Below are positions 29,474 to 37,225 of a DNA stretch of 64,000 nucleotides, piece by piece. Source of the DNA: JBBSDP01 sp963754335. GTDB lineage: Bacteria > Planctomycetota > Phycisphaerae > Tepidisphaerales > Tepidisphaeraceae. A model generated the notes under the pieces. That model ran no database searches. It worked only from the letters and a program-made list of their open reading frames with translations, and had not been told where the DNA came from. Numbering within the stretch: position 1 is the stretch's first letter; each line of letters opens with the position of its first letter. The position numbers and the translations under genes were made by a program. The stretch covers positions 143,246 through 207,245 of the forward strand of contig CAVWFQ010000007.1 in NCBI GenBank assembly GCA_963754335.1. The letters run 5' to 3'.

Positions 29474-31173
29474 TTCGCAACGCACCAATTTCCAACGCCG
29501 CGCAGGATTCAGATCCATTGGCCGAACCCCGCGCCCTCGTCGATGCGCTGCTCGAAGAGCGATTGAGCGACGCCCAGGCGCGGCGGCTCGGGCAACTCCT
29601 GGCCGATCGCGATGACGTGGTCCGGTTTTACATCCAATCGATCCATCAGCACTATCGCGTCGTTCAATACGCCACGTCGTACAACGAATCGGCGCTCCTT
29701 CGCGAAGCTCAGGGGGAAGCGTCGGAAGGGGGGCTCGGCGACACGATGTACCTGCCGGCGATCCGCGAGGAGGAGGTTATCCGGCCCAGCGCGCCAATTG
29801 CTGCGGCATCGATGGCCGCCCCGCAGTGGGCAAGCGCAACCCCGCGCGGCGGGCTCACTTCAGTGAGCCGGCGCTGGTGGATTGGAACCGCGGCCGCACT
29901 CGCTTTACTCGCGCTCGGACTGCTTGCGAGGCAACTGAGTCGCCCGCGACAACAACCGGCATCGGTCGCAGTTGCGGCCCCCGTTTCGGTTGCGACACTG
30001 TCCGCCGCAGCCGACGCGCAGTGGAGCGACGACAAGCCGCGGGCCAATTCCACGAAACTGATCGCTGGGCGCCTTGATTTGACCAGCGGCGGCGTGCGTC
30101 TGCTCTTCCTTGAGGGGACCGAAGTCATCGTTTATGGCCCGGCTAAATTCGAGCTTCAATCATCCACTTCGATGCGGCTGCTAACTGGCAAACTGACCGC
30201 CGAGGTGGATCACGGCGCATTCGGTGGTTTCACCGTCAACACGCCGAGCGCTTCGGTCGTTGATCTGGGAACCGAATTCGGCGTCAGCGTCGCCGCAAGC
30301 GGCAGCACCGAAACCCAGGTCCTGCGCGGCCGCGTTCGGATCGAACCCACGACGCCGGCGCGCATCCGGTGATCCTTACGGAAAATCACGGCGCACGCGT
30401 CGAGCCGGACTCGACGCGCGTCGTCGACCTGCCCGCGGCCGCGGATCAATTCGTGCATGAGCTGACGCTGATCGATCTGGCCGATATCGTGGCCGGCGGC
30501 GACGGCCGGGGCCACGTCGCGCGGCGCAGGCATCAACGTGGCGGACGGATCGCGCCAGCCTCTTGCTCCGCCCCTGGCGGGTTACAATCTCAAGGGAGAC
30601 GGGAAGTTTCGGCAGGTAGCCGGCATGCCCCTGGTGGCCGGCGTATTTATTCCGCTCGGAGGGAATCAGCCGTCGGTGCTCGATCCGGCCGGACATACCT
30701 TCGGCGGCTTTCCGCGCACGAGCGGCTTGAGCTGGTATTGGCTCTGGGCCGGCGGCCCGGTACCGTACGAAAACCAGCCGCACCAAAACTATCAGCCCGC
30801 GATCATCGGCGGGCGCGATTTCAGCGCGGGCGCGCACTCGCTCCTGTTCATGCATGCGAGCAAGGGGATCACCTTCGACCTGAGCGCGTTGCGGGCAAAA
30901 CACCCGCTCCTGGGCCTGACGCGCTTCTGCACCGTTTGCCAGAACACGGCCGGCCTGGCCCGTATCTCGGCCGACAGCGCCAAATCGGATTTTTGGGTAT
31001 TTGTGGATGGCCGGCTCTGCTTCAAGCGTTCACCGATCCTGTTAAACGATCCGCCATTTGACGTTCGCGTCGATCTTTCTTCCTCCGACCATTTCCTCAC
31101 CCTGGTGAGCACGGATGGAGGAGACGGCTACGCCGGCGACTTCGTCACCCTCGGCGACCCGAGATTGGAGTAA
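29470..31173 (+). CDS. FecR-domain transmembrane sensor with NPCBM-like outer domain, two frame breaks
   Basis: The N-terminal 120 residues are cytoplasmic and helical (LVDALLEERLSDAQARRLG). One membrane helix is at about 138-156 (IGTAAALALLALGLLARQL). The FecR domain contains LEGTEVIVYGPAKFEL, LLTGKLTAEV, FTVNTPSASVVDLGTEFGVS and VLRGRVRIEP. After breaks near 30366 and 30518 an NPCBM-like domain follows: DLADIVAGGDGRG, HSLLFMHASKGITFDL, DHFLTLVSTDGGDGYAGD. FecR proteins pass outer signals to a sigma factor across the membrane; here the outer domain suggests a carbohydrate ligand, by family resemblance only. The same domain type is inside the 24663 protein, which links the two. Confidence 0.85.
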
Positions 31174-31220
31174 GCATGCGCCGGCAAACTTTGCCATCCA
31201 ATCTGCGCAATTCTTCACTT

Positions 31221-31377
31221 CCTTCTCGTTTAGCCGCCCCGCTTGCAGGGCGCGTCTCGTTGCACCTCCTCGCGAATTCTCCGCAGCAGCGCCGACCATT
31301 CCTGCGCGACCGCTGACTCAAATGCCTGAGCAACCCACTTTGACGCGCCCGGCAAGCGGGGCGGCTAAACGAGAAGG
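31221..31377. repeat. 157-bp inverted-repeat element with 36-bp arms, copy 1
   Basis: Arms 31221-31256 and 31342-31377 match at 35 of 36 positions as inverted repeats, with outer word CTCGTTTAGCCGCC. The right arm overlaps the 5' end of the first prepilin-like gene. An equally long second copy precedes the second prepilin gene. Confidence 0.85.
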
Positions 31378-32322
31378 AATAAAGAGATCAGGGCAAAGCG
31401 GGTTCACCCTCGTCGAGCTTCTGGTCGTAATCGGAATTATCGCGACGCTGATTGCAATTCTCCTTCCAGCACTTAACAAGGCCCGTGAGGCTTCGAACCG
31501 CGCCAAGTGCGGTGCCAACCTGCACAACTGGGGCGTGGCTGCGTACAACTTTGCCGCCGACCATAAGGGAAAATTCCCGTGCGGCATGACCCACGGCGCC
31601 TATTGCCCCATCCCCGATTGCCTCGAGCCCACGCCGCCGACCAAGACCCAGATGGAGGAGCCGGGGGCGGCCACGTTTGACGCCGTCTTCCCGGGCACGG
31701 CCGAGCAGTACCAGGAGTTGTACGGGCTCGACATCAAAGGATGGCAAGACTACGGGCTTCAGCTCGGAGCGCTTTCTTTCGTGCTCGGCTCCACTTCGGC
31801 CGGGAGCGCATTCGATGCCTCGACCGCTGTCATCATGGATCCCGGCGGCCTGGACTCGAGCCTCGTCTGTCCCAGTTCGACCTCTCAAGTCTATTGCACT
31901 GACTACAACGGCCAGGTCGGGCGCTCGTCCGCACCCATTATCAATACGTCGGCGGGTATACCGAAAAACGCTTCGGCTACAACGTTTTCGGCTACCAGGG
32001 AAATCTCAACCCGAGCAGCCTCGTTCCCGCCGTCGATGAATCAGATCTGAACTTATCCGACTGCGTGCTGGCCGCCGACGATCTGCTCCTGATCGGCCCG
32101 CAGAGCCCCAACTATTTTGAAGGGGCGAATACCTGGGTCACCAACCACGGCTTCCTGCAGGCCGCCGGCGGAGTCAAACCCAAATTCCAGAACATCCTCT
32201 TCGGCGACGGCCATGTCGAAGGCGTCGGCCCCGGCCACTACGCCGACGCCCTCTCCATGACGAGCTGGTCCATCGAGCATTCCCCCAACTGGATGTACTG
32301 GTTCTTCGGCTTGAAGCAGTGA
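31322..32322 (+). CDS. Type IV prepilin/pseudopilin-like protein 1, one frameshift
   Basis: The type III signal is clear: GQSG, then FTLVELLVVIGIIATLIAIL with cleavage before Phe, Glu5 and the N-terminal helix. The globular part is Gly/Ser/Pro-rich with several Cys pairs (YCPIPDCLE, LVCPSSTSQVYC) and ends NILFGDGHVEGVGPGHYAD, resembling the H-X9-DG prepilin-associated domain of planctomycetes though the His is replaced. A break near 31920 separates DYNGQVG from VRTHYQYVGG. ATG 31322 gives a 27-residue leader read through the repeat arm; a shorter leader would start at the near-cognate ATA 31379 four codons before GQSGF. Probable role is a minor pilin or secretion pseudopilin. Confidence 0.8.
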
Positions 32323-32368
32323 ACAGATTGTCGCACCAGAGAGCTGATCGCATGAGAAACTCCAATCG

Positions 32369-33481
32369 GTGCAATTCTTCACTTCCTTTCCGTTTAGCCG
32401 CCCCGCTTGCAGGGCGCGTTGGGCGACGCGCCATCGGCGGTTCCGCGCACCAGCGCCGACCGATCGTGCGCGACTGCTGATCCAAACACCTGAGCAATCC
32501 ACTCGGACGCGCCCGGCAAGCGGGGCGGCTAAACGAGAAGGAATCAAAAGATCAGGGCAAAGCGGGTTCACCCTCGTTGAGCTCTTGGTGGTGATCGGGA
32601 TCATCGCGACGCTCATCGCCATTCTGCTTCCCGCACTCAACAAGGCCCGCGAGGCGTCGAACCGCGCCAAGTGCGGGGCCAACCTGCATAACTGGGGCGT
32701 GGCCGCTTACAACTTTGCCGCCGACCACAAGGGACGTTTCCCGGCGGGGTTCGTTCACGGGGCTTACTGTCCCATACCTGATTGCCTGGAGCCCGCGCCG
32801 CCGACCAAGAACCAGATGGAGGAGCCGGGATCGACGAATTTCGACTCAGTCTTCCCGGGAACCGCCGAGCGATACGCCGAGCTGTTTGGCCTGGACATCG
32901 CCGGCTGGCACGCGTACGGACTTCAGCTGGGAAGCCTTTCATTCGTGCTGAATGCGCCCTCCACCGGAAACAACTTCAATTCGCCCAGCACCCAGGAGAT
33001 GGACCCGGACGGACTGGCTTCCAGCCTCCTCTGCCCCAGCTCGACGTCTCCCGTTTACTGCACCGACTATAACGGCGAAATCGGCTCTCTCGTCCGCACC
33101 CACTACCAATACGTCGGCGGATGCAGCCAAAAGCGCCTCAGCTACAACGTCCTCGGCTATCAGGGCAATCTCAATCCCAACAGCCTCCTTCCCGCCGTCG
33201 ACGAATCGGACAACGATCTGGTGGATTGCGTGCTGGCCGCCGACGATCTTCTTTTCATCGCCTCGGTGAACCCCAACTACTTCGAAGGCACCAACACCTG
33301 GGTCACCAACCACGGCTTCATGCCATCCACGGACGTTCGCCCCAAATTCCAGAACATCCTCTTCGGCGACGGCCACGTCCAGGGCGTCGGCCCCGAGCAC
33401 TACGCCGATCCGCTCTCCATGTCGAACTGGTCCATCGAGCACTCCCCCGGCTGGATGTACTGGTGGTTCGGGCTGAAGTGA
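32369..33481 (+). CDS. Type IV prepilin/pseudopilin-like protein 2 (intact tandem paralogue)
   Basis: The open frame is intact and about 75% identical by eye to the preceding gene, with the same GQSG / FTLVELLVVIGIIATL signal, Cys pairs and NILFGDGHVQGVGPEHYAD ending. The start is uncertain. The first legal start is GTG 32369, which would give an implausible 65-residue leader through the repeat. The position matching the ATG of copy 1 reads ACA here, and the position directly upstream of the leader reads ATC (32543), preceded by GAGAAGGA. Either a near-cognate start is used or the start has been altered. Confidence 0.8.
   Translation: MQFFTSFPFSRPACRARWATRHRRFRAPAPTDRARLLIQTPEQSTRTRPASGAAKREGIKRSGQSGFTLVELLVVIGIIATLIAILLPALNKAREASNRAKCGANLHNWGVAAYNFAADHKGRFPAGFVHGAYCPIPDCLEPAPPTKNQMEEPGSTNFDSVFPGTAERYAELFGLDIAGWHAYGLQLGSLSFVLNAPSTGNNFNSPSTQEMDPDGLASSLLCPSSTSPVYCTDYNGEIGSLVRTHYQYVGGCSQKRLSYNVLGYQGNLNPNSLLPAVDESDNDLVDCVLAADDLLFIASVNPNYFEGTNTWVTNHGFMPSTDVRPKFQNILFGDGHVQGVGPEHYADPLSMSNWSIEHSPGWMYWWFGLK
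32385..32541. repeat. 157-bp inverted-repeat element with about 35-bp arms, copy 2
   Basis: The left arm begins CCTTTCCGTTTAGCCGCC and the right arm ends GGCGGCTAAACGAGAAGG. Same length and position relative to the prepilin gene as copy 1, while the central sequence has diverged more than the arms. Confidence 0.85.
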
Positions 33482-33486
33482 AGGAG

Positions 33487-33639
33487 GTCAGACATTCCTG
33501 TCTGATACGCCTCCGCGCGTGCGGGCATTCCTGGTGGGTCAGACATTCCTGTCTGATACGTGTCTGCGCGTGCGGGCATTCCTGGTGGGTCAGACATTCC
33601 TGTCTGATGCGTGTCTGCGCGTGCGGGCATTCCTGCCCG
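33487..33639. repeat. Three tandem 51-bp repeats containing GTCAGACATTCCTGTCTGA
   Basis: Units start at 33487, 33538 and 33589. Each contains the palindrome CAGACATTCCTGTCTG and the word GCGTGCGGGCATTCCTG. Related elements occur at 37050 and 52921. It starts 5 bp after the second prepilin gene. Confidence 0.85.
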
Positions 33640-33951
33640 CCGAGCAGACGCGCGAAGATCGACCCAACCGATCAGCAACAAGAGTCGCGAAACGCAAAGA
33701 CGCGGCCACTGTTGATTAGCCGCGGATTAACGCAGATGAACGCGGATCAGAAGAACGGGAAACGCTCAATCCGCGTACATCGGCGTTCATCCGCGGCAAC
33801 AATTCTGCGACTTTACCTTCAGTTTGGTTGCGGCGGCGGACGCTCTGTGTCCTCTGCGTCTCTGGTGATTCCTCTTCGGTGATTCCTGAATTTCCCGATC
33901 CCCGTTTTTGACCGATTCGGACAGTGCGGATACATTCGTTTCTTCGCCGCT
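33640..33951. repeat. Gene-free spacer holding a solo CCGCGGAT-AACGCGG inverted repeat
   Basis: Arms 33719-33750 and 33766-33797 are the same repeat that encloses the GxxExxY gene at 9073, but only about 15 bp separate them here. The following 50 bases (TTCTGCGACTTTACCTTCAG, then GTTTGGTTGCGGCGGCGG) recur after the copies at 58143 and, inverted, beside 42998. No gene is seen in this stretch. Confidence 0.75.
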
Positions 33952-34038
33952 GGAGAGGTGGCAGAGTGGTTGAATGCGCCAGTTTCGAAAACTGGTCTGC
34001 CCGCAAGGGTAGCGGGAGTTCGAATCTCCCCCTCTCCG
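33952..34038 (+). tRNA. tRNA-Ser (anticodon CGA)
   Basis: The acceptor stem pairs GGAGAGG with CCTCTCC, followed by discriminator G; the CCA end is not encoded. The anticodon arm is CCAGT-TTCGAAA-ACTGG, giving anticodon CGA, and a long variable arm (class II, CTGCCCGCAAGGGTAGCGG region) and a T-arm with GGGAGTTCGAATCTCCC are visible. 87 nt is right for tRNA-Ser. It is the only RNA gene I recognise and marks the left edge of a repeat-rich region. Confidence 0.95.
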
Positions 34039-34512
34039 TTCGACTCGTTTCGAACGACTCGTTTCGAGTCTCCTCTGCTCGCTCACGGCAGGCCTTTCGA
34101 CTCGCTTCGCTCGCTCATCCCGCGCGCCGGGATCCGACTCGTTCCAATGGCTCACGGTTTTTGCAGAACGGCGGCCTCCGCCTCTTGGCAGACGACAAAA
34201 TCGGAGGGTGAACCGCGGATGACGCTGATAGCGCGGATCAGACAAGATCACGCAAAATTCTTATCCGCGAAATCCCGGTTCGAGGGTGCTCACCGCAGGT
34301 GCGCCCATCCCCGGTCGAGTTTACGCCCGCAACGGCGACCGATTTCGAAAAATACACCTTGAGAGGATTGTTCCTGCACCTCTGTTTTTCGTCGGGTATC
34401 AGGGGTCGATGTTACACTTTGCATCACAATGCATCCCTTTTAAGAATGTTATATCAGATTCTTGCGTGACACATGCAAGATAACCCTTAACAACAAATCA
34501 CTGAAAAACCCT

Positions 34513-34556
34513 TTGGCCGGAGATGGCCGGTTTTGGCCGCTATTGGCCGGTTTTAC
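34513..34556. repeat. Four GGCCG(G) motifs phased at about 10-11 bp
   Basis: GGCCGG, GGCCGG, GGCCGC and GGCCGG start at steps of 10 to 11 bases, separated by TTTT, AGAT and CTATT. All four would face the same side of the helix. Confidence 0.65.
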
Positions 34557-34603
34557 GGCGAATTTCATCTCAATAGCAAATGTTGAATTGCCTGCCTGTT
34601 CCC

Positions 34604-34672
34604 CGTGTAGCCGGCGAGCTTGCTCGCCGTCTGCTGGAAGGGAATACGGCGAGCAAGCTCTCCGGCTACACG
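34604..34672. repeat. Inverted repeat CGTGTAGCCGGCGAGC family
   Basis: Arms 34604-34630 and 34646-34672 match at 26 of 27 positions with a 15-bp loop. The unit contains the nested palindrome GGCGAGCTTGCTCGCC. Confidence 0.8.
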
Positions 34673-35196
34673 AGGAAACGAATCTACCTCTCCGAATTGA
34701 CTGGATCGCGCACGGACTCTGTGGCATTTCCACATTCCCGCTCCTGGCTCCTGGCTTCTGGCTCCTCAAAAAAACCATCTCCTCCTACCTATATGGGCCG
34801 GAACCAGCAACCATTTCCTGATTTTTGCCCACGCCGAATTGCGCAGTTCATGGCCGCCGAAGCACTTAAAAAAAATATTTTTGTGTGACCATCGCGCAAA
34901 ATCGATCGGTCGGATCGATTCCGCTCTGGGATACTGGCGACGGCTTCGGCGTTGAGCGAGCGGCCGACCAGGCGGACGTCCGCCTCGTCAAAGTCGTGGA
35001 AGGAAGGCCGCGTTGGCCATCGCGGGGTTGAACCCGATCTGACCGGCGCGAAGTCCGTGGAGCCGAGTGTCGTTTGGGGTTGGCATTGACGTCGCATCGT
35101 GCTGCCTGTCAAATCGGACTCCGTCCCATGCACCCAGTTTGCTATGGAAAGATCCAACTAAAAGTGACGCAAACCATTATATTATGGTTCGCGTCA

Positions 35197-36190
35197 GGCT
35201 CTGTAGAAAACGCCTTGCTGAGCTCGCCGTTCGGCGCGAACCCGCCAACGTATTACTTATGACATGATCACCAGTAAGTCGCCAAGGAAGGTGGCGATGG
35301 TCGCGCTGGCCGCCGGCAAGGAAGCTTTCAGCGACTACTCCCACGTTTACAGCCCCAAAAAGTTCACGCAGCCACAACTGTTTGCCTGCCTCGTGCTCAA
35401 AGAGTTTGAGAATAAGGACTATCGCGGCATCCAGCAGTTCTTGCTCGACTGCTCGGACCTGCGCGACGCGATCGGACTCAAGCTCGTTCCGCACTGGACG
35501 ACCTTGCAGAAAGCGAGCAAGCGCTGCTCGCATTGCCCAGGTGCGCGAGCTCCTGGCCGACACCGTTCATCGTGTGCTCAAACGCCGGCGCAATGTGCCT
35601 TACGCCGCCGGCGACTCCAGCGGCTTTGATGCCCGCCACGCCAGCCGCTATTACATCCATCGTCGCGACGGGGACAAAAGTGACCCGAATCGGCCGAAAA
35701 AGCGGGTTTCGTACCACCGCTACGGAAAGCTGATGCTCATCATCTGCTGCATGAGCCACGCGATCCTGGGAATGGTGGCGTCGGAAGGCCCCACGCCGGA
35801 CATCGATCAACTCGACGGGGTGTTGGCGGAGATCAAAGCCGACGTAAGCGTGAAGCACATGGTGCTGGACGCCGGATTCGACTCGGCGCACAACCATCAG
35901 CTGCTTCGCGAAGGGTACAGCATTCTCTCGACGATTCCGCCGGCGCACGGCCGGCCATTCAAAAACCCGCGCGCTTGCCGAAGGACAAATACCGAAGACG
36001 CATGAAGACTCATTTCAATCGGAAGGCGTACCGCCGTCGGCCGCAGGTTGAAACCGTCTATTCGATGCTGAAACGGAATTTCGGCGACGCCCTGCGCGGG
36101 AGGAGTCATCAATCACGCCGACGCGACATGTATCTGCGGGCGCTGACCCACAATATCGGCCTCGCGTTACTATGGGTTTTCTACAGAGCC
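35197..36190 (+). mobile_element. Insertion sequence, 994 bp, with 15-bp terminal inverted repeats and 10-bp target duplication
   Basis: The ends are GGCTCTGTAGAAAAC at 35197-35211 and its perfect inverse at 36176-36190. Directly outside lie identical 10-bp copies GTTCGCGTCA (35187-35196 and 36191-36200), a target-site duplication. The size, ends and a DDE transposase suit the IS4/IS5 superfamily; a 10-bp duplication is more like IS4-type groups. The target was one arm of a palindrome. Confidence 0.9.
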
Positions 36191-36226
36191 GTTCGCGTCA
36201 CCTTTAGTTCTTCCCGTCACCTTTAG
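35264..36226 (+). CDS. DDE transposase of the insertion sequence, two frame breaks
   Basis: ATG 35264 starts VAMVALAAGKEAFSDYSHVY and FTQPQLFACLVLKEFENKDY, the N-terminal domain. After a break near 35525 the catalytic core follows: first Asp in YAAGDSSGFD, second in HMVLDAGFDSAHNH, and after another break near 35965 the Glu in RRPQVETVYSMLKRNFGDAL. The frame passes through the right terminal repeat at 36190 and stops in flanking DNA at 36224-36226, so the last dozen residues come from the target site. About 320 residues when repaired. The breaks may be sequence errors, so activity cannot be judged. Confidence 0.85.
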
Positions 36227-36252
36227 TTCTTCCCGTCACCTTTAGTTCTTCC
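36196..36252. repeat. Three tandem 19-bp repeats CGTCACCTTTAGTTCTTCC
   Basis: Perfect copies start at 36196, 36215 and 36234. The first overlaps the target duplication of the insertion sequence. The unit is also the inverse of the sequence at 35155-35175, forming the interrupted palindrome. Confidence 0.9.
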
Positions 36253-36253
36253 C

Positions 36254-36478
36254 GACCGCTTCATCCAGCATGCCCAGGTGATGAACATCACCGGGCGAAG
36301 CTACCGCCTCAAGGACCACGCACGCACGGCGGAACAGAAAGAGCTGAAAGGACGGCGGAGTACCGCCGACGGTGATGTGTACTCCCCCCGGAAGACACCA
36401 ACGCCCATCTGGCAGTATCCTCTGATGGGGGGCCGGAACGGCATCACACGAACCGTCACGGAAACAAATAAGAGTTAA
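36254..36478 (+). pseudogene. C-terminal remnant of an IstB-like IS21 helper ATPase
   Basis: The frame reads DRFIQHAQVMNITGRSYRLKD, the typical end of IS21 IstB proteins (usual length about 250 residues; only the last part remains). All ATPase motifs are missing. The reading frame begins abruptly at the end of the 19-bp repeats, which mark the truncation point, and runs on as a non-conserved tail to TAA 36476-36478. Confidence 0.65.
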
Positions 36479-36506
36479 TCAAGGCGATGCAGATGAGTTA
36501 TAGGAC

Positions 36507-36569
36507 GCAAAGCGCTGGCGGGTTTTCAAGTGCAAATCAGTGGCGGGTTTTCGAGCGCTCAATGACAAC
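36507..36569. mobile_element. Right-end repeats of a truncated IS21-family element
   Basis: Two copies of TGGCGGGTTTTC (36516 and 36541), spaced 25 bp, lie between the IstB remnant and a terminal TGACA. Multiple subterminal repeats like this are typical of IS21 ends. The istA gene and left end are absent. Confidence 0.55.
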
Positions 36570-37225
36570 AAGCCGTCAGTGGTGACCGGCAAGTGCCTTG
36601 CCTTCGCGCACACTCACCTTTCGCAAGATCGAAACTTTAGGAGCAGACGCTTTAAGGACACTGCCACCGGAGATGTCGCCGGCTCCGAACAATCAGGCTA
36701 ATTCTTACTACACAGTTCAGGTTGAATCGGAAGGCGCATTGTCATCAGGTCGCGCAGCTTGGCCTGAAAGCCGAGACTTCGTCAGTCGCGTCGACAAGAC
36801 ATTGCCTTCGTTGGCCTCTGCCGCCAAGTCGTCGATGCGAGCTTGCATTTGTGAGTCAACGCGATGCTAAACGACCATCCAGCGGCACTTGAGGCGACAA
36901 TCTGGCACCTCCTCAAGCGTTCGTCCTCCTGCCCCGGCCGAACCGAGGAGCTGAGGATGGAATCGCGAAGGCGCAGTTCGGCCATGCTCGCCACAGGCAA
37001 GCGGCGAACCGGGGGCGTCGGGAGTTCACACGCGGCTCACAACCCGGGGGACAGACATTCTTGTCTGTCGCGGGCCGGGGAGCGGAGCGGGTACGCCGGC
37101 TCCCGAACCGGTCCACTCCGACGCAAACACCACTGAATATCGCGTCTGCTCGGCGGGCAGGAATGTCCGCGCTCGCGGACGCGTATCAGACACGAATGTC
37201 TGACCCCCGAAGTTGTGTATGACCC
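36570..37225. other. Gene-free spacer with a GACAGACATTC palindromic repeat at 37050-37209
   Basis: Short open frames exist here but none has family resemblance or a good start. The right half is a dispersed repeat that begins GACAGACATTCTTGTCTGTC and ends CAGACACGAATGTCTG, of the family also seen at 33487 and 52921. The element abuts the 3' end of the surface-protein gene. Confidence 0.6.

Larger units (their letters stand above)
34039..35196. other. Gene-free, repeat-rich region downstream of tRNA-Ser
   Basis: I see no gene in about 1,160 bp. It holds iterated CGACTCGTTTCGA words right after the tRNA, a mini-palindrome ATCCCGCGCGCCGGGAT (34117-34133), a degenerate CCGCGGATGACGC / GCGGATCAGAC repeat near 34210, four phased GGCCG motifs (34513-34556), an inverted repeat (34604-34672), and the left half of a palindrome at 35155-35196 interrupted by the insertion sequence. 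A minus-strand stretch near 34925-35035 (FHDFDEADVRLVGRSLNAEA) might be a gene remnant but I cannot name it. Confidence 0.6.

Noticed and set aside
33487..33639. Possible CRISPR array
   Set aside because: The 51-bp units are directly joined with no unique spacers, contain an internal palindrome and belong to a dispersed family.
34789..35157. Minus-strand frame with FHDFDEADVRLVGRSLNAEA
   Set aside because: It looks protein-like over about 35 residues but has no start, no family I can name, and repeat-derived ends; left as a possible remnant.
36196..36252. Possible CRISPR or origin iterons
   Set aside because: Only three 19-bp units without spacers and no replication gene nearby; reported as a repeat only.
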